In this document: positions 58,729 through 64,000 of the stretch, one piece after another | Layout of the letters: the number at the start of each line of letters is the position of its first letter | Numbering within the stretch: the stretch's first letter is position 1 | DNA from: Arabidopsis thaliana | Taxonomy: Eukaryota; Streptophyta; Magnoliopsida; Brassicales; Brassicaceae | Direction: 5' to 3' | Assembly (NCBI RefSeq): GCF_000001735.4 | Contig: NC_003075.7 | Span: forward strand, 4,837,001-4,901,000 | DNA: 64,000 nucleotides | The notes under the pieces: model-generated | What the model was told of the DNA's origin: nothing | The model's database searches: none | The model's input: only the letters and a program-made list of their open reading frames with translations | Translations under genes and position numbers: made by a program

Positions 58729-60651
58729 TCAGTCGAAGAATGAACGTAGTTGCTCATCAATGGCTGCTTGTGATTGCTCCCAGGCCATGGACGAACCACC
58801 TTGTTCTGTATCAGCTCCAGCAGGTGGGTACTCGACATCATCAGCTCTGTGGCGGCCAGCACCGCTCTCAGGATACTTAACCTCTTTCCTTCTGCTGCGG
58901 CCAGCACCGCGGTCGCGTAAACTACGAGACTGCAGAAGTCGTCTGCTCCTGCTGCTAGATCGAGTGAGTGTGGTCCTCCTCTTCCTCCCAGATTCACGAG
59001 GCTCGAATGATGAATGTCTCGCATGGACATGCGGAATCTCCTGCTCTCTAGGCTCAGGCCTGCGCTGACTTGGCTCGGGCGCGTCATATCTCCTCGAAGG
59101 CATGTCCGGAGGGAGCTGTCCCTACGGAATAGCTGTAGTGGAAGAGGAGCAGCTGATCTTGTCCTTCAGAAACCTGATAGCCCTGAGGCACTTAGCGAGT
59201 AACTTATCCTGTTTCTTGCACCACTTCTGCAGCTTGTTGTTGTTCCTGTGAGCTTCGCTCAAACTCTTGCTTTCCCTCGCTGGAGGTATGTGCTCACTAA
59301 AATGATACATACTCGTGTCAAACTCCGCCTCATCTATATCGTCTGTCTCATCAACATCTTCTGTTGTAGCTCCTTCGGTGTGACTGATCTCATCAGTTGG
59401 CGGACTGCCCTTGAAATAAAGATCTTCAAGTGCAGGCTTGAAGTCAATGTTCCTGCCCTCGAGAATCCTAGTAGCATCAATGCAGGGGAGAAGAATGTTG
59501 GCAATTCTAATCGATGAATGCTCGAACCTATAGCGGTGAAAGTCGCCAGCCATGTCAAACTCCAAGAACTCACATCTGCGCAAATGATCCAAGTCCATCA
59601 TCCTCGGTGCTAACCCTGGTTCCTTGAGCGATACTCCACAAGCTTCGAGAATTGGCGTCACAACGCCACCCACGCATAGTGCTCCTCTCACCTTCTTCTT
59701 CCCGTTCGTCAACGCCCACTTCCTGTATCCACACAGATGGATCAATAGAGGCATTAGTGGTGGTGCGTTGTTGAGATCGCCTCTCAAGACATTCTTCCCC
59801 TTCGTCCGACGGAGAATCCCTATAAGCGCATAATCTATCATCTCCATGTTCGTGTTAGACACGGTGCCTGTAGACTCCTTGGAGTAAAAGACGTTGGCAA
59901 CCGATTGCTGAAAGTAGCGGATCACAGGACTCCAGATTTGGTTGCTCTTGTACCGCGCCGAGTTTAGCGGTAGATTGTTGCCTATAGTGGCCCACAAATC
60001 CTTAAGCTCCTCTCTGTCAAATCTGGGTTTGGTTCCCTTTCCACTAGGGAAACCAAACAGTTCTTCCAACTTCTTGATCGAAAGCTGATACCGCTGTTCA
60101 TCCACTAAGAATGTCAAGAAGCCTAACCCCATGGTATCCAGCTCAAAGTCTGTTAGTGCCTCATACATCTCCACCTGCAGCGTGGAAAGAAACTCGATTG
60201 TCTCCTCCTTATAGGCAGGATAAGGATAAGACATGAGTGTCTCCAGGTGACACTTCTCGAACAGATACTGCACGTCCTCCAGTAACCTCAGCTGGGCTAA
60301 AGTCTCATAGCACGAATACCGCGTTCCCCAGAAATCATTTATCTCAAAGAACCTGATATACTCCTCCACTGTAACCTCGTCAGGTTTGTTCAGCAGCTTC
60401 GTCTCCTTTCGCCATGACTCTGGCTCATACTCAGTTTCGATATCCTCATCAATCAGCTCATATCTACTTGACATCGCCCTCTTTCCTCTGGCGATTTCAG
60501 CTCTTCTCTGATTATGTCGGGCTGTAGAGCGTTCGAATTCATCCCTGAAGCTCTGGTAAACATGTTGCTCTCTTGGTCTAGCGGACCAGGACTCAACTTC
60601 ATCCACATTGTAATCAGGGTCCATAGAAGATTCTCCACTGTAGTTGCTCAT
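58729..60651 (-). pseudogene. ATHILA ORF1 / env-like protein with an in-frame stop
   Basis: Long minus-strand frame matching the Pfam ATHILA (ORF1) domain. It starts MSNYSGESSMDPDYNVDE (60651), has the conserved middle (TVEEYIRFFEINDFWGTRY, FLTFLVDEQRYQLSIKKLEELFGFPSG, RYKSNQIWSPVIRYFQQS, MPLLIHLCGYRKW) and runs to a TAG at 59124-59122. The same frame then continues another 131 codons to 58729 with an arginine/serine-rich tail, so one nonsense change separates the two parts. The start was chosen because it follows a splice acceptor TTGTTTTCAG (ends 60660); the open frame also extends 40 residues upstream as a very hydrophobic stretch (60771-60652). In Athila elements this ORF sits where an envelope gene would be and is expressed, if at all, from a spliced RNA. 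Function unknown. Confidence 0.88.
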
Positions 60652-60771
60652 GATGAGACCTGAAAACAAACAAAACTCAAAGATAAACGTTAATACGTTA
60701 GTAACAGCAAAACCAAAAACACAAACCACACAAACCAAAAACAGGTCGAGTAAACCGGTCGAGTATACCAA

Positions 60772-62114
60772 AACCGGTTTTGATTTATTTATTTTTTTCG
60801 TTTTGTGGATTGTTGATCGAGTGGTTTTGGACGGCCGAGTGAAGGGATGGAGCTTGAGAGGTTAAAACGACTAGGCTATTAAGGAGCTGTGGCCGAGTGA
60901 ATCGAACGGCGAGGTTGAGCTGCTTCCTTTGAGAAAGAGCAGGAGGTCGAGTAGTTGTTGATGGTGTGTAGACGCGATCGAGTGACAAAGAGATGGAGAG
61001 ATGGTGTGGCTTGGCGAAGTCGAGTGACTGTGAAAGGCAGGAGAGGAGCGGTCGAGTGAAGTTGAGCTCGCGGAAGAGAAGAAAAAGGCGGTGATGGCTG
61101 GACTTGAGAGAAGTGAGGAGTCTTGGGCGGAGATGTTGAGTGAATGTATTGGAGAGTGAGCAGGCGGTGAGGAGCGGCGAGGTGAAGTGATACGGCGAGG
61201 TCGAGTAACAGCTGGGAGATGGCGATTTGAGCTATGTAGCCGAGTAAATGAGAGAGCGGGCGGTGGTCGAGTAAGAGTTGCGGGGTAGAGAGATGGTGGA
61301 TTTTTGTGTCTTTTGGATGCTAGAGTGGGAAGAAGAAGTCGAGTATATGAAGAGAGAAGATGATGGGGTCGAGTTTATTGAGTTATGGAGGAGAAAACAA
61401 GGTCGAGTGGTGGTGGATTAAAGATGATGGCGTTGAAGTCGAGTGATGGGGAGAAGAAGAGGATGGATTTCGTTATCACCTTGTAGGGAGCGTGGGAGAC
61501 ATGGCTGCAGCAGTGGGTCCCTCCTCTGTCTCTTTGTTATAAATCATTACTCTATCTTGACTAGGAAAATCTCAGGAAATCCCGAAATCTGTTGTAGACT
61601 TGATGAACTCTGATAATACTCTGTAGCTCCTGTTGGTCGAGTAAGGTGATGATTTAAAATTTTTGGGTTTTAAACATCACTCGACCAATGTACTAGATCT
61701 CTAGGCCATCTGTAGAGTAAGAGTTTTGAATTTTTACTCTACCTTCACGTTATTCCTCTATTCCTGTGAACCACAAACACAACTAAAACATATCAAAGAT
61801 AACAAGAAAGTAAAAATTATTTACAAGGATAGTCATGGGACTTCCTCCCAAGTGAGCTTGTTTTAACTCTCTAGCTTGACTCCTCACACTTATCAAGAAG
61901 AAAATGAACTATAGAGAAGATCTGCATAATCCTCTCTGATATCATCATCATACTCAGCGTTCTCCCTGGAGAAGTTTGCAGCAGAATACTCAATTCCCTT
62001 CTCTTCAAAATATGCTTCTTTCTCTTCTAGAGGGTAATCTATCTCTTCAGACCATCTTGAAGTGAACTTCTTTCTCGGGATGGTGTCAATCCTGCCTTTA
62101 GGTTGAGCTTCTTT
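60772..62114 (-). other. non-coding region with GTCGAGT motifs replacing polymerase
   Basis: No reverse transcriptase or integrase. From about 60740 to 61690 the sequence is G-rich on the plus strand and carries some twenty copies of GTCGAGT or close variants. The conserved post-gag-protease motif (minus strand AACAAGCTCACTTGGGAGG) lies at 61864-61846. Confidence 0.75.
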
Positions 62115-64000
62115 CTACAACTGATTCAGCTTACTTCTACGTTCCTCAACAGTGTGGGCTAGCTTCTCTATAGTTTCATCTTGCTTATCATACCTCTTTT
62201 TAAATTCTTTCACTCTTTCAGTCTCATATTCTTCTCTTGAGATCACTCTATCATTTCCAGAGGTTCTTCCATCTTCTGTTGACCCTTGTGGAGTTCTGTT
62301 GATGTTAAACTGCAACTTGATGTGCTTTCCAAGGTTGAGACCTATTTTCCCTTCCTTGACATCTATCACTGCTCCCACTGAAGCTAAGAAGGGTCTTCCC
62401 AGTATTAAGGGATCCTTATGCTCTACTTCCATATCCAGCACCACGAAGTCTGTAGGCACTTCTACTCCATTAATCATGACTGGTAGGTCTTTCAACATGC
62501 CGAAGTGTTTTCTAGAAGACCTATCTGCAAGGATCAAAGTCAGGTCACAAGGTTTATACTGAATGAACTCTAACCTTCTTGCCATAGAGAGTGGCATCAA
62601 GTTGACAGAGGCTCCGAGATCGCACAGACAATCGCTGAAAGCAAATTCCCCAATGGAACATGGTAGAGTGAAAGATCCAGGATCTTCTAACTTCTCTTGA
62701 ACAATCCTCTTATCAGCAGCTCGAGATGGAGTGGCATCACTTTCATCATCTGAATCGTGATACATCTTGATCCTTTCCAGTATCAAATTTCTCACAACTT
62801 TGTGAGGATCAAGAATCAGGTTGAGAACTTCCATCAGTGGCATCACTGCTTCAATCTCGTCCAGCTGCTTCGCTGCAACAGACTTGTATCTCTCCATCCA
62901 CGCTTTCCTGAATGTCCACGGAAGAGCACGTAAGGGTAGTGGAGTAGGTTTGAATCGTTTTACCATTCTCTCGATTATGGCGGCCTTCTCTTCCGAGGTG
63001 GATTGAGTGAGATGGCGAGAACCAGCAGAATGGTTGAATTCAACAACAGAGGCTTCAACCTGAGTAGAAGCCTCCCCTTCTTGAACATCATTGTCCCTAG
63101 TGATTAAATCAAGGACATGTCGAGTTGGCAGCTCTCGATCATGGCAGATAGTGATGGCGTGAGCAGTTGCATACTCCTTTGGATTCTGTATGGACTTTCC
63201 TGGAAGTCTTGTGACTTTTGGTGAAAAGGTAGATGCTGATTGTCCTTCCAAATATCTGACTTTGGTATTCAATGCCTCCACTTTGGCATTCAGGTCATTG
63301 TAGCTGCAGTCCAACTTATGGTGTAATTCAGATAACTTCTTAGCAATTTCCATTGAGCTAGATGCTTGTCCTTGTAGCAGCTGTTTTACCATCTGTTTCA
63401 TTTTGGCATCAGGAGCAGCATGACATTGGTTTTGCTGAGTTACAAACCCAGGTGGTGGTGGCGGCTGGTAGTTCCCCTGGAATTGCTGCTTAGGAACGAA
63501 ACCTTGATTGTAGAGAACAAAAGGTTTGTTCTGACCTTGTTTTTGCTGTGGAAGATACACCTGATCCTGAGGATTAGCAACGTTGGTGCTACGGTAGGAG
63601 AGGTTGAGGTTGTTGGTTTTTGAAGTTGTTATACCCTTTGTAGCCACTCTGGTTGTTGTTGATGTAGCTGACTTCTTCCAACTGGTTACCCTCCCCATCT
63701 TGGACTTGATACTGCTCGTCATCAACAAGGAAGTGCACATGCTTCTGCTGGCTAAGAAGAATCCTGTCCAGCTTGTCATTCAGGGCTTTGATCTCCTTCC
63801 TGTGTTTGTCATCAGAGTCAGCTGTTCCTCTGACGGTCCTATCACAGTCCTCGTTGTAATTGCCATCTGATTGAGCGAGGTTCTCAACCAATTCCCAGCC
63901 TTCTTCAACATCCTTGTTCTGGAAATTCCCATTGCTGGCAGTATCCAGAAGCATTCTGATGCGCGGTAGGACTCCTCTGTAAAGAGTGCTGAGCAGAGAG
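62115..64000 (-). pseudogene. Athila-like gag-protease, frameshifted, 5' end outside window
   Basis: At the right edge the minus strand reads [21 protein letters not shown] and continues in one frame to 63589 ([48 protein letters not shown]). A one-base change between about 63640 and 63600 moves the frame; the rest runs open from there to TAG at 62117-62115. It contains the proline-rich YQPPPPPGF part, a coiled coil ([20 protein letters not shown]), [12 protein letters not shown], and the protease: [12 protein letters not shown], then [13 protein letters not shown] (about 62600), [41 protein letters not shown]. The catalytic motif is D-L-G as in other Athila. Only this one lesion is visible within the window. 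Confidence 0.9.

Larger units (their letters stand above)
55327..64000 (-). mobile_element. Athila-like retrotransposon with env-like gene, minus strand, 5' end outside window
   Basis: From right to left on the minus strand: gag and protease (64000-62115), a 1.3-kb non-coding stretch, the ATHILA env-like ORF (60771-58729), non-coding 3' region, polypurine tract (57097-57088) and 3' LTR (57087-55327). Reverse transcriptase and integrase, which should lie between protease and env-like gene, are missing. The element is thus non-autonomous but keeps the env-like gene. Confidence 0.88.

Noticed and set aside
58715..59202. Plus-strand ORFs of 60-120 residues
   Set aside because: They are shadows of the minus-strand env-like gene, which has the recognisable domain.

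Overview
The window is plant nuclear DNA from a Brassicaceae genome, very probably Arabidopsis or a close relative. It is AT-rich, has short GT-AG introns, and carries one well-preserved host enzyme gene whose 460-residue product I recognise as the type-2 ACC synthase ACS11. It also carries small secreted cysteine-rich protein genes and many transposon types known from Arabidopsis: Athila-like and Tekay-like LTR retrotransposons, CACTA elements, a Helitron, LINEs and an Emigrant-type MITE. In A. thaliana ACS11 lies in the pericentromeric part of chromosome 4, which fits this transposon-dense landscape; that placement is an inference.

Layout. Bases 1-4760 are two CACTA elements, one inserted in the other. 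Bases 5155-7753 look like a non-autonomous Helitron on the minus strand. Bases 7756-10424 hold a tandem duplication of a secreted prolamin-like (ECA1/DUF784-type) gene: copy 1 is frameshifted, copy 2 is intact. Bases 11474-13325 are a solo LTR with a perfect 5-bp target duplication. A two-exon defensin-like gene lies at 14544-14878. Bases 15741-22686 are a complete Athila-like retrotransposon with both LTRs, a decayed gag and a protease, but no polymerase. Bases 22692-37830 are a multi-layer nest: an Athila-like gag is split by a Tekay-like element (28632-35784), which itself contains a CACTA element and an Athila solo LTR. Bases 39750-43970 hold two LINE copies, one with a 5' inversion and a CACTA fragment in it. 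Bases 44000-49900 are mostly intergenic, with an Emigrant-like MITE. ACS11 is at 50112-51939. After it come a Tekay-like LTR with a fold-back insertion (52375 to about 55090) and the 3' part of a second, minus-strand Athila-like element (55327 to the window end) with gag-protease, an ATHILA env-like ORF and a 3' LTR, again without polymerase.

How it works together. Only four host loci are seen: ACS11, the intact ECA1-like gene, its broken twin, and the defensin-like gene. All others are transposon genes, most broken. Five insertions have matching target duplications that can be read directly (AAATC, ATAGG, ATTGG, TGCGG and TA), so the nesting order can be set out with some confidence.

The most unusual signal is that the two polymerase-less Athila-like families each carry many copies of their own CG-containing palindrome, in the LTR and inside. 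One family has GTGTCGATCGACAC. The other has ACTCGACC paired with GGTCGAGT. Coding frame explains part of this in one family but not the non-coding copies.
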